Positions 1-7,421 of a stretch of 20,152 nucleotides of DNA are shown one piece after another. Location of the stretch: NCBI GenBank assembly GCA_041649895.1, contig JBAZMG010000011.1, positions 1 to 20,152 on the forward strand, in the 5' to 3' direction. The stretch is from STD1-204 sp041649895. GTDB taxonomy: Bacteria; Patescibacteriota; Minisyncoccia; Minisyncoccales; Minisyncoccaceae. Within the stretch, counting starts at the first letter, position 1. Each line of letters begins with the position of its first letter. Position numbers and translations under genes: made by a program. The notes below the pieces were generated by a model. The model saw only the letters and a program-made list of their open reading frames with translations, had not been told where the DNA came from and ran no database searches.

Positions 1-521
1 AAAATATCCTGGATTTTTTTCGCGGTTTCGTGATTTTTTGAAGCGGCAACCACAAGCGCGGGCATTCCTTTTGCCACCTCAATCGCAATAGTGGGACCGG
101 ACAAAACAGCAACTTGCACACTCCCCAACTCCTGTTTCAAAATTTCGGTCATTCTCTTCAATGTTTTTTGTTCTATTCCTTTCGCCACACTGATTAAAAC
201 TTTTTTACTCAAAGATATTTTTGTTTTTTTCAATTTCTTCGCGACATCGCGGAAAAACTTTGAAGGTATGGCAAAAATCACAAATTCAGCGTCTTCCACG
301 GCCTTAGCCAAATCACGCTCAAAAATTATTTGATCCGGAATCTTTATTCCTTTTAGATAAATTCTATTTTCCCGTTTTTTGCTTAATTCATCCAAATAAT
401 CCGGAAAGTTGCTCCAAACCTTTACATTGTGCCCGTTTTTTGAAAGCAAGATCGCCAACGTCGTTCCCCACGCTCCATCACCTAGCACGGTTATTTTTGT
501 TTTTTTAATTGTTTTCGCCAT
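1..521 (-). CDS. gpsA: Glycerol-3-phosphate dehydrogenase [NAD(P)+], C-terminus cut by window
   Basis: Reduces dihydroxyacetone phosphate to sn-glycerol-3-phosphate, the phospholipid backbone precursor, in the cytoplasm. I translated the reverse strand from the ATG at 519-521; about 173 residues are visible and the frame stays open to the window edge. Near the N-terminus is a Rossmann dinucleotide-binding loop, VLGDGAWGTTLA (family norm GxGxWGTALA, with the second Gly position read here as Asp-Gly-Ala). Further on are the family signatures VAKGIEQ and LSGPTIAIEVAKGMP. The catalytic C-terminal domain lies outside the window. A promoter (TTGATT-18-TATAAT) sits at 629-658, giving a leader of about 100 nt that contains a dispersed repeat. 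No convincing Shine-Dalgarno precedes the ATG. Family assignment is firm from the SGP..A.EVA.G.P motif together with the nucleotide loop. Confidence 0.93.
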   Translation of the reverse strand, partial: MAKTIKKTKITVLGDGAWGTTLAILLSKNGHNVKVWSNFPDYLDELSKKRENRIYLKGIKIPDQIIFERDLAKAVEDAEFVIFAIPSKFFRDVAKKLKKTKISLSKKVLISVAKGIEQKTLKRMTEILKQELGSVQVAVLSGPTIAIEVAKGMPALVVAASKNHETAKKIQDI

Positions 522-530
522 ATTTATTGA

Positions 531-622
531 TTAGAATAAAGAATTATGAATCAAGAAGTATGAATCTTGTTGCGGACTACCGTCCGCTTTTACTAAGATA
601 CTGTTTCCATCTTAATTACCAT
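531..622. repeat. Dispersed hairpin-centred repeat, copy A
   Basis: An AT-rich stretch with degenerate heptamer-like words (GAATTATGAAT, AAGAA) is followed by a 6-bp hairpin GCGGAC-TACC-GTCCGC and then TACTAAGATACTGTT. Copy B at 10758-10860 has the same order: GAATTATGAAT.AAGAA, a GC-rich hairpin, then TATTAAGATAGCGTT. Both copies lie between genes on the same strand. I see no coding capacity. It could be a non-autonomous intergenic repeat family or a structured transcript end. Confidence 0.5.
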
Positions 623-628
623 AATACA

Positions 629-658
629 ATTATACCTTTAAATAGAAGAAAGAATCAA
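629..658 (-). promoter_or_regulatory. Putative sigma70-type promoter of gpsA
   Basis: On the minus strand TTGATT (653-658) and a perfect TATAAT (629-634) are separated by 18 bp. Transcription would start near 622 and read through the 531-622 repeat into gpsA. This is a sequence match only. Confidence 0.55.
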
Positions 659-727
659 GAATATCCTGATAAAAAGCGGTTTACCGCTTCAAAGCGCTAA
701 TTACAAACTACAAATTACGAAGTACTC

Positions 728-756
728 AATGTTTAGGCCTTTGAGGCCTAAACATT
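728..756. terminator. Perfect 12-bp hairpin at the 3' end of the UvrD-nuclease gene
   Basis: Arms 728-739 and 745-756 (AATGTTTAGGCC / GGCCTAAACATT) are perfectly complementary around a 5-nt loop. The hairpin touches the TAA of the helicase gene (755-757). On the minus strand no U-run follows, so it is not a classical intrinsic terminator. It may stabilise the mRNA 3' end or end transcription with help. Confidence 0.45.
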
Positions 757-3700
757 AGGTTTTGCGGTGGGAGCAAATGTCTTTGAAGTCGCAATATTGG
801 CAATGCCAGCCCGGACTTGGCTTAAAATTGCTTCTTTTGATCCTTTCCGTGATATCTTTTATCTTATCAAGCGTTTTTTCCGCGTCCCCGGGTTTTGGCT
901 CAAAAGAACAAGTGGTTCCGTCTTCCACGTAATAATAGGTCAAGCGCTTTGTCTTTAAACCAAAAATGGTTTCCGCGGCAACGTGGTATATTGAAAGCTG
1001 AAGCTTTTCGTCCGTACCTAAGGACTTTTTGGGGACCCCGGTCTTGTAATCGATAATTTCAACCATCTCATCGCCAATATCGTCTATCCTGTCGATCGCG
1101 CCGATAAACTTGTCTCCGTTTATTTTCAAGGAAAACGTTTTCTCCAACGCCGGTTCGTTCGCTATTAATAACACTTTAAATCCATTGCCCGTAAAATCTT
1201 CAAAAAATCTTTTTAAAACTTCTTTTCCTTTTTCAAAATATTCTTTTTTACCGTGGGCGTCGTGCCAATCGTCTATCCATTCTTTTTCGTATATCTGCAA
1301 AAGGTCATTCAATCCCAAATTTACCTTTCCATCCTTTTCTGTGCTCGGGAAAAGGGATTTTTGCTCTATCGCCAAATTTCTTGAAGCCATACCCACAAAC
1401 TTGTGCAAGGTATTGTGGATCGTCTTTCCAAAACTGAAATTGGCCCGGCCCCGAACCGGAATTCTTAAGATCTGAGCGAATTTGTATTGCAAGGGGCAAT
1501 TTGTAAAAGAAGCGAGTTGGGAAAAAGAAAAATGGTCGGGCAAAAATTGTTTCACGTTCCCATTTATCCTATCTGTTTCGTTCGATTCCATTTTAAATCC
1601 GTTGTTTATGGATTTGCCAAAGCAAAAATTGGCGCCACGCACAAACTTTTGTTTTGCCAAGGCTTCTTCGCTGATCAATTTCGCTTCCTGTAAAAATCGG
1701 GAAGGTTTTTTTAATTGCTTGCCGCCGTAATCGGCCGCCCAGGTCAAAAACAATCCCCGCTTCGCCCTGGTTAAAGCAACGTAAAACAGTCGCCTTTCTT
1801 CTTCCAGATGAAAATCACCGCTAGGGAGTATTTCTTGTATCAGAGCTTCGGGAATTTCTATGGGATCGCTCCTTTCGTCCGAGGGAAACTTTCTTGTCAC
1901 GAGGTTAACAATAAATACGTACTTGAATTCAAGGCCCTTCGCGGAGTGCACGGTCATTATTTTTACCGCATCATAGTCCTCGTTGATAGAGACTTTCAGT
2001 TCTCCTTCTTCGCCAGCATCCAATTCCATTTGCAGATTTTCCACAAACGCCATTAACTTACCGTCGATTTGGGAGTCCTCAAAATCTTTGATCTTTTGAT
2101 AGAATTGGTAAAGCAATTCCCAATTGCGCAAATTTTCTTCCGTTGTGTCCGCTAATTTTTTATCATAGCCAAGATCATTTATCATTTCCACAAAAATCTC
2201 GCTCGCGTTCTTCTCCTTCGCCAGATTGAAATGCTTTTTTAACGAGCGAACCAGAATCTCCAATTTTTTCAAAGTTTGCCCGGTCAGTTTGTTCAGTAAG
2301 TACGAGTCTTGGATCGCTTCAAACGCGGGGATACCTTTTTTATCGCCATATTGGGTAATTCGCGCCACTTCTTCCGGAGTAATTTCCAAAGGAAGCATCC
2401 TTAACACTCGATAAAAACTCGCAGAATCATAAAAATTGATCACGGTTTTGAAATAGGAAATGACGTCCAAGATCAAGGGATTGGTATAGAGCCCTTTTGA
2501 AGAAATAAACTGGTAAGGAATATTTGCCCGATCCAGTGCCCGACTGAAACTGTTTGCCGACTCGTTTGTTCTTGTTAGGATGGCAAAATCAGAGAAAGAG
2601 GCTTTGCCGTCAATCTCTTTAAGTTCCCAGATCTTATTAATAACACCTCTTATCTCATCGTCCCCTGTTTCAAATGCCAACAACTCGATCGCTCCTTTTT
2701 TATCCTGATTGCTTTTTAGTTTTTTCGTTATTTTTTGAAACGCTTCCAAATTTAACCCTTTTTCTTTTGCTTTTTCTTGAAGATCCTTTACTGTGTTCAG
2801 CTGATATTCCAACCGATTGGGATTGTTGAATTGGATAAATCCGTAAGCCAAATCCAAAATATTCTGGGGCGAACGATAATTCTCCACCAAAACTATTTCT
2901 TTTGACTTCGGGTAATCGGTTTTAAACATAAGCACGTTGTTGAAAGACGCACCTTGAAAATGGAAAATGGAATTATGTACAACTATTCCTTGAGCCAAAA
3001 AATTATGCGTCTTATCGATTTCCAAATCATAAACAAAATCTTCCTTAAGCTCTTTTTTAATTTCTATTATTTCGTCGTAAACGATTGTATTCCCTCTTCT
3101 TATCGGCAAATAATGCCCTAATACTAAATTCTTTGCCGGAATTATTATGGCCGGATCATTGTGCCTTATTTTAGTTTTCGCATCCAATCCAACGCCGACA
3201 TAAAATTTTGATTCGATGAATCCTCCGGTTATTTCTTGAAGCCTCTTTGCAATTTTCACCAACTCTCTAATATCGCTATTTATTATCAAAAGCCGTTTGC
3301 CTTTCTTGGCTTTGCTCGTTGCAAAGCCGGCTTTTTCGATTTTATCAATTACATTTTTACTGGAAGTTTCGATCCTTAAAACATGGTAAACTAAAGGATT
3401 TTTTACTACCACTTTTTGTTTTTTTACCGCCTCTTTACTTCTGTATCTACGCGAGCACATTAAAATATTAATTTTAATTCTTTCTTTCTGTCCTCTTGTT
3501 ACCGCTCCGAGGCAACTATGGACATAATTGATATCAACATTCAAATCATTCGCCAATTTTAAAACATTTTCACTAACATCTATTTCCTTATATAGTCTTT
3601 CTAGCAAATGATTCTTAATTATCACTCCTTTTCTTTCACAAAAACAACCCGTAGGTATGCCGTATTTTAATGACCACAAAGTCTCATAATATCTCGCTTC

Positions 3701-4984
3701 TTCATCGGTCGCAAACGCCCTAAGTGCGATTATTTTATCAGCAGACCTTTCAAATTTTAACCTGCCGGCCACATTATCTGTTTTGCCGATTCTCCAGCCG
3801 ATATCGTCTCTAAACATTAAATATACGTAATGATAATTACTCTTTTTCATTCGACTTGAAGAAGGAATGGCGCAAAACATTTTATGGTTATCTGTTACGG
3901 TTATTTTGTTTCCGCTTCTAGTAGTTACTGTTATAAAATCAGTCTTTTTTTTGTTTTTGAAAACATTTTTAACAATGGAAGCTCCCATATGCCCCCGCCC
4001 AATTCCCGTTAAGAGAACGTCTCCCTTTTTAATATTTTTTATTTTTTCTTCTTTTATCGCTTCTTTCTCCCACTTTTCCACAAACATATCGCCCGGCAGG
4101 CATTGGTCGTCGTCCGCCACGGCGGTTATATTATTTTTCGGTGCCGCCAGTTTTTTCACCAATTCATATTGCACAAGGTTCGTGTCCTGGAACTCGTCTA
4201 CCATTATATACTTGAATTGGTCTTGGAATTTTTTTAAAATTTCCGGGCGGCGTTCAAACAACTTTAGCGTGTAATTGATCAGATCGCCGAAATCAAGGCA
4301 ACTGTTGTCCAATAATAATTTTTGATACGTGTGGTACGCCAGAGCCACTTCATGGACGCGTTCGTATTCTTTTTGCTTTAAAACAATTTCATCTTCATCA
4401 TTATTGCTCGATCTCTTGCTTTTTTTAATTTTAACGGACGATTCCCCTGCCACGCGCGTATTATCAAAACTTAATTTCAAGGAATCGGCGTAATCCAAAT
4501 AATCTTCCGGATAAATGCCCTCGTTCTTACACTGATGAAAATGCCTTATTAGGGCTTGAATAAATTTGGTCGGGTTGCCGAGTGGACGATATTCTTTTAA
4601 AAAATTGAATTTTTCAAAATTTTTCCTGACCAAAACCCAGCCGCCACTGCTATTCAGGAGCTTGTAATTAGTGGGTAGCCCGGCGTAGAGCCCGTAATTT
4701 TTTAAAATTCTGTCGCAGAAAGAATGAAAAGTGGAGATCCAAAAATCATAATAACCGAACGGCAACAAAGCTTCCACCCTGTCTTCCATTTCCCTGGCCG
4801 CTTTATCGGTAAAAGTAAGGGCCAAAATTTCTTCGGGCTTTAAACCTTTTTCTTCGATCAAGTAAGCAATTCTGTTCGTAATAACCGTGGTCTTTCCGGT
4901 GCCCGCTCCGGCAACGATCATCAGCGGACCGTTACCGTATTCAACAGCTTGTTTTTGTTCTTTGTTTAGTTTGCTCAAATCCAT
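755..4984 (-). CDS. UvrD/PcrA-type helicase fused to a RecB-family nuclease, interrupted by an intein
   Basis: ATP-driven 3'-5' superfamily 1A helicase with a C-terminal nuclease, expected to act in double-strand break processing or repair (AddA/AdnAB-like role inferred). The precursor is 1409 aa; 1032 remain after removing the intein (residues 295-671). Visible motifs: Walker A AGAGTGKT (25-32), motif Ia LALTFTDKAA, Walker B DEFQD (263-267), motif III split as DDDQ | SIFHFQGA, motif IV ENYRS (701-705), motif V TVHSAKGLEF (1011-1020), motif VI RRLFYVALTRAK. The C-terminal PD-(D/E)XK domain has H1190, D1298, D1312-Y-K1314 and QLSIY. C1163, C1395, C1398 and C1404 fit an AddB/Cas4-like 4Fe-4S cluster. 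The ATG lies only 7 nt after a TATAAT, so the mRNA is probably leaderless. The gene is monocistronic, between a terminator upstream and a hairpin at its stop. Confidence 0.95.
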   Translation of the reverse strand: MDLSKLNKEQKQAVEYGNGPLMIVAGAGTGKTTVITNRIAYLIEEKGLKPEEILALTFTDKAAREMEDRVEALLPFGYYDFWISTFHSFCDRILKNYGLYAGLPTNYKLLNSSGGWVLVRKNFEKFNFLKEYRPLGNPTKFIQALIRHFHQCKNEGIYPEDYLDYADSLKLSFDNTRVAGESSVKIKKSKRSSNNDEDEIVLKQKEYERVHEVALAYHTYQKLLLDNSCLDFGDLINYTLKLFERRPEILKKFQDQFKYIMVDEFQDTNLVQYELVKKLAAPKNNITAVADDDQCLPGDMFVEKWEKEAIKEEKIKNIKKGDVLLTGIGRGHMGASIVKNVFKNKKKTDFITVTTRSGNKITVTDNHKMFCAIPSSSRMKKSNYHYVYLMFRDDIGWRIGKTDNVAGRLKFERSADKIIALRAFATDEEARYYETLWSLKYGIPTGCFCERKGVIIKNHLLERLYKEIDVSENVLKLANDLNVDINYVHSCLGAVTRGQKERIKINILMCSRRYRSKEAVKKQKVVVKNPLVYHVLRIETSSKNVIDKIEKAGFATSKAKKGKRLLIINSDIRELVKIAKRLQEITGGFIESKFYVGVGLDAKTKIRHNDPAIIIPAKNLVLGHYLPIRRGNTIVYDEIIEIKKELKEDFVYDLEIDKTHNFLAQGIVVHNSIFHFQGASFNNVLMFKTDYPKSKEIVLVENYRSPQNILDLAYGFIQFNNPNRLEYQLNTVKDLQEKAKEKGLNLEAFQKITKKLKSNQDKKGAIELLAFETGDDEIRGVINKIWELKEIDGKASFSDFAILTRTNESANSFSRALDRANIPYQFISSKGLYTNPLILDVISYFKTVINFYDSASFYRVLRMLPLEITPEEVARITQYGDKKGIPAFEAIQDSYLLNKLTGQTLKKLEILVRSLKKHFNLAKEKNASEIFVEMINDLGYDKKLADTTEENLRNWELLYQFYQKIKDFEDSQIDGKLMAFVENLQMELDAGEEGELKVSINEDYDAVKIMTVHSAKGLEFKYVFIVNLVTRKFPSDERSDPIEIPEALIQEILPSGDFHLEEERRLFYVALTRAKRGLFLTWAADYGGKQLKKPSRFLQEAKLISEEALAKQKFVRGANFCFGKSINNGFKMESNETDRINGNVKQFLPDHFSFSQLASFTNCPLQYKFAQILRIPVRGRANFSFGKTIHNTLHKFVGMASRNLAIEQKSLFPSTEKDGKVNLGLNDLLQIYEKEWIDDWHDAHGKKEYFEKGKEVLKRFFEDFTGNGFKVLLIANEPALEKTFSLKINGDKFIGAIDRIDDIGDEMVEIIDYKTGVPKKSLGTDEKLQLSIYHVAAETIFGLKTKRLTYYYVEDGTTCSFEPKPGDAEKTLDKIKDITERIKRSNFKPSPGWHCQYCDFKDICSHRKT
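2972..4102 (-). mobile_element. Intein (377 aa) in helicase motif III, with GIY-YIG-like nuclease insert
   Basis: A self-splicing protein element encoded in frame inside the helicase. It begins at Cys295 (codon 4100-4102) as CLPGDMF and ends at His670-Asn671 (codon 2972-2974), followed by the +1 nucleophile Ser672. Block A: CLPGDMF. Block B: GNKITVTDNHKMF with the TxxH motif. Block F: FVYDLEIDKTHNFLAQG. Block G: IVVHN|S. Removing it restores the canonical motif III DDDQSIFHFQGA. Between blocks B and F, residues 384-446 resemble a GIY-YIG nuclease (YVYL, RIGKT, R408, E434). No LAGLIDADG motif is present. The splicing residues all look intact, so the element is probably active in splicing; whether it still homes is unknown. 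Confidence 0.93.
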
Positions 4985-4991
4985 ATAGGCT

Positions 4992-4997
4992 ATTATA
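4992..4997 (-). promoter_or_regulatory. -10 box of the UvrD-nuclease gene, leaderless arrangement
   Basis: A perfect TATAAT on the minus strand ends 7 nt before the ATG (4982-4984), placing the expected transcription start on or next to the A of the start codon. The -35 region is weak (T-rich). There is no room for a Shine-Dalgarno sequence. Confidence 0.6.
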
Positions 4998-5012
4998 GTC
5001 CAAAAATAGGAT

Positions 5013-5037
5013 AAAAAAAAGAGTATCGTTGATACTC
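5013..5037 (-). terminator. Intrinsic terminator of the NUDIX gene
   Basis: Minus-strand GAGTATC-AAC-GATACTC (7-bp perfect stem, 5021-5037) is followed by eight U residues (5013-5020). The stem overlaps the TGA stop (5036-5038) of the NUDIX gene and insulates the downstream helicase promoter. Confidence 0.85.
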
Positions 5038-5890
5038 ATTTAAAATAATTAGCTACCCATCGGGCGAGCTTGCGAACGTCGTGCGGACAAAGATTGTGCG
5101 CGGAAACAAACTCCGCCAAACTCGAAATGTTCGCGGGAACGCAAATAATTTCGCGCAATTCGGGCTCTTTAGACAGCTTAGCAAACTCCATTATCTGTTC
5201 CGCGGTGTCCGGGAGTACAATCTCTACCGATATAAGTGGCTGTCGAGATCCCGTCCGGCTATACAGCAACTCCGAGAGCTTAAGCGAAGTAAATGAATTT
5301 ATGCCCAATTCCTCCTCTAATTCACGCACTACGGCTTTTTTCAAGGAAAGGTATTTCTTTTGGACTCCTTTGACGATTTCAATATAACAATCTTTGGTCG
5401 GATCAAAGTAACCGCCGGGCAATAAAGTTGCCTTATACTTGTCAAAAGCAGTATCACCTCGTATGCCAAAGATGATCGCTCTTTCGGGATAACGCGCGCT
5501 CGGTGCCGTTAATGATACCGCGCCAAAAGAAAGCGGCAAACTGTAATATCTATCAAGCGAGGAAGAGGTTGGCAACAACCTTTCCGGACGAAGATATTGC
5601 GTGCCCACAAAATCAGAAAATTTACTCGGCCTTGTCCATATGAGAAGATGCCGTTTTTTAATCGCTAGATTCGCTCGCATTCCAAAATTTTTGACACTTG
5701 CCATTCGCCCATTGAAGCTATCGGGACACAACTCAAGGTGCTCTTCCCAAATTTTTGTTGCTTTGGACCCATATGCTCTACTTTTACCGTCATAGCATAT
5801 TGTCACGTCCGAAAAGTCGGGAGCGATAAGTTGGCATTCGTTTTTTCTGTCTTCCAATCCCAATACCGTAAACGCCTTTGCTAGGTCCAT
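5036..5890 (-). CDS. NUDIX-superfamily hydrolase with an N-terminal extra domain
   Basis: Probably a pyrophosphohydrolase of nucleoside-diphosphate-linked compounds; the substrate is unknown. The protein is 284 aa from ATG 5890. The C-terminal half has LLPGGYF (156-162) and a NUDIX box: G175, then RELEEELGI (189-197) matching REUxEExGU. The first Glu of the box is replaced by Leu181, though the metal-binding REUxEE core is intact. Residues 1-130 form an extra domain (WEEHLELCPDSFNGR), an arrangement also found in NUDT22-like and other two-domain NUDIX proteins. The frame extends to a TTG at 5974, but that TTG is part of a TTGACA -35 box. ATG 5890 has an AGGGTGA Shine-Dalgarno 6 nt upstream, so I chose it. 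The gene has its own promoter and terminator. Family is firm, function open. Confidence 0.85.
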   Translation of the reverse strand: MDLAKAFTVLGLEDRKNECQLIAPDFSDVTICYDGKSRAYGSKATKIWEEHLELCPDSFNGRMASVKNFGMRANLAIKKRHLLIWTRPSKFSDFVGTQYLRPERLLPTSSSLDRYYSLPLSFGAVSLTAPSARYPERAIIFGIRGDTAFDKYKATLLPGGYFDPTKDCYIEIVKGVQKKYLSLKKAVVRELEEELGINSFTSLKLSELLYSRTGSRQPLISVEIVLPDTAEQIMEFAKLSKEPELREIICVPANISSLAEFVSAHNLCPHDVRKLARWVANYFK

Positions 5891-5945
5891 TTTAATCACC
5901 CTAATGTTCCTTTGAATGGGCAATGAATATAAATTTGCCGATGAT

Positions 5946-5974
5946 ACTGTATAATTAATCCTATGCTCTGTCAA
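5946..5974 (-). promoter_or_regulatory. Promoter of the NUDIX gene
   Basis: Consensus -35 TTGACA (5969-5974), 17-bp spacer, -10 TACAGT (5946-5951) on the minus strand. The -35 overlaps the 3' end of the alkD-like gene (stop at 5961). Predicted leader is about 50 nt and ends with an AGGGTGA ribosome-binding site before ATG 5890. Confidence 0.6.
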
Positions 5975-6665
5975 TATTCAAAAAATATTTTCTTTCGCTC
6001 GGAGAAAACTTCTCAATCGCGTACCGAAGCGTTACGCGCGGCATTTTTTTCGCGTATTTTTCCAAAAACAGTGTTTCCGCTTTTTTATCGCGTTTGCCAG
6101 CCTCCCTGAGCATCCAACCGACCGCTTTTCGTATCAAATCGTGCTCATCCATTAATAATATTTCCGCTATATTAAACGCATCGTCCAATTCTTTATTTTT
6201 AATAAAAGCGAAGGTTGAGAGTATCGCGATCCTTTTTTTCCAAACATTATTCGATCTCGCGAGCTTATACAAAATACTACGGTCTCTATTTAACAAATGC
6301 TCTCCGACAATTTTCGGTGCCGACAGATCGACCAAGTCCCAGTTGTTAATGTATCTATAGTTTTTCAAATACAGTTCAAATATCTTTTTTTTCAGTTTTT
6401 CGTCAGTTCGCTTGTATTTCTCCACAAGAATCAACAAGGCGGTCAACCGGCATTCGTGTATTTTGTCGTGCAGTAATATTTCAACTTCTTTCAAATCCGT
6501 TTCCGCAAATTTCTTTGCCGTTATCCGTTGTTCCGGAACCTTGATGCCTAAAAATATATCTCCTTCGCCATATTCTCCTTTTCCGGTCTTAAAAAAACGG
6601 CCCAATAGCAGTGCCTGTTTTTTATTTTCCTTTTTTAATAATTCTTTTTTTATGGCGTTGTCCAT
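5961..6665 (-). CDS. DNA alkylation repair protein, AlkD-like DNA glycosylase
   Basis: HEAT-like-repeat glycosylase family that excises alkylated bases such as N3-methyladenine and N7-methylguanine. The protein is 234 aa, a typical length. Family signatures: RFFKTGKGEYGEGDIFLG (23-40), NNWDLVDLSA (107-116), LIRKAVGWMLREAGKRD (177-193), MPRVTLRYAIEKF (208-220). W109 and D113 coincide in spacing and number with the Trp/Asp pair in the catalytic cleft of Bacillus cereus AlkD. R145 in VWKKRIAI is a likely counterpart of its active-site Arg. The start ATG lies 1 nt after the uppP stop, so it is the last gene of the five-gene operon and probably translated by coupling; no Shine-Dalgarno is seen. 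Confidence 0.93.
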   Translation of the reverse strand: MDNAIKKELLKKENKKQALLLGRFFKTGKGEYGEGDIFLGIKVPEQRITAKKFAETDLKEVEILLHDKIHECRLTALLILVEKYKRTDEKLKKKIFELYLKNYRYINNWDLVDLSAPKIVGEHLLNRDRSILYKLARSNNVWKKRIAILSTFAFIKNKELDDAFNIAEILLMDEHDLIRKAVGWMLREAGKRDKKAETLFLEKYAKKMPRVTLRYAIEKFSPSERKYFLNIDRA

Positions 6666-6666
6666 T

Positions 6667-7413
6667 TTATTTCGCGGTCAAAAGATAAATCAAAACTCCA
6701 AGGAAACAAAGGCATCCGAAAATAAAAGTGAATTTTGAAAAATTGATTTTCTTTCCGATCTTCATTAAGAATACCAAAGTCAGGATGCCGAAAATAAAAC
6801 TGAAGATCAGCCCAATAATACCGCTCGCTGAGAACATCGCCGGAGTTTTCAGATACAAGTAGGCGTTCGCGCCCAAAACCACGGGAATGGAAACAAGATA
6901 CGAGGTCTTTAAGATCTTCTCCGGATCGTTCTCAAAAAGAGACAGGCCAAAAATAGTCGCCCCGGAACGGGAAACCCCGGGAATCGGAGTTATCGCTTGG
7001 AGCAAGCCAACGACAATAGCGGGAACGTCGCCACTTGCTTTTATTTTTATCTTTTTCCGCTGGAACCAGGAAGTTAAAAACAATCCGCAACCCATTAAAA
7101 ACAGCAAAGCCGAACCAAACACAAAATAACCCGCGAACTTATAAACAAAAAATCCCAAAGATCCGCAGATAATCGTAACAATCACGTAAAATCTTACGAA
7201 ATTTTTATCCTTTAACAAGATCAGATCCCGAACATCTTTCCAAAAATAAATAATGACCGCAAGCAGGGTTCCCAAATGCAAGAAAAGAGCGAAATCGACA
7301 CTATTCAGTTGGGGCAGAGAAAAATTGGTAAAAAGAGCGACCACTCCCTCGCTTGAGACCGGCAACCACTCAAATATCCCCTGTAATATTCCCGCGATAA
7401 TATATTCAAACAT
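6667..7413 (-). CDS. uppP: Undecaprenyl-diphosphatase (UppP/BacA family)
   Basis: Integral membrane enzyme that dephosphorylates undecaprenyl pyrophosphate to recycle the lipid carrier of peptidoglycan and other wall polymers. The protein is 248 aa, slightly shorter than the usual 265-280, and strongly hydrophobic throughout. Signature 1 is QGIFEWLPVSSEG (11-23), holding the (E/Q)xxxE element. Signature 2 is PGVSRSGATI (145-154), with the conserved Arg. The His that usually follows the first signature (SSxGH in E. coli) is Val here, as SSEGVV, so this is a divergent member. ATG 7413 lies 8 nt after the prmC stop, within the operon. Confidence 0.92.
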   Translation of the reverse strand: MFEYIIAGILQGIFEWLPVSSEGVVALFTNFSLPQLNSVDFALFLHLGTLLAVIIYFWKDVRDLILLKDKNFVRFYVIVTIICGSLGFFVYKFAGYFVFGSALLFLMGCGLFLTSWFQRKKIKIKASGDVPAIVVGLLQAITPIPGVSRSGATIFGLSLFENDPEKILKTSYLVSIPVVLGANAYLYLKTPAMFSASGIIGLIFSFIFGILTLVFLMKIGKKINFSKFTFIFGCLCFLGVLIYLLTAK

Positions 7414-7421
7414 AATTTCTT

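Noticed and set aside
509..700. 63-codon open frame in the spacer before gpsA
   Set aside because: It runs across the gpsA start, a dispersed repeat and a promoter, with no ribosome site or protein-like composition.
755..4984. The unusual 1409-aa length as a misassembly or an extra fused domain
   Set aside because: The insert has complete intein splicing motifs at both ends and its removal restores helicase motif III exactly.
5036..5038. Recoding of TGA as Gly (as in some CPR lineages)
   Set aside because: This TGA lies inside an intrinsic terminator stem and ends a complete NUDIX domain; no in-frame TGA was seen in the conserved genes.
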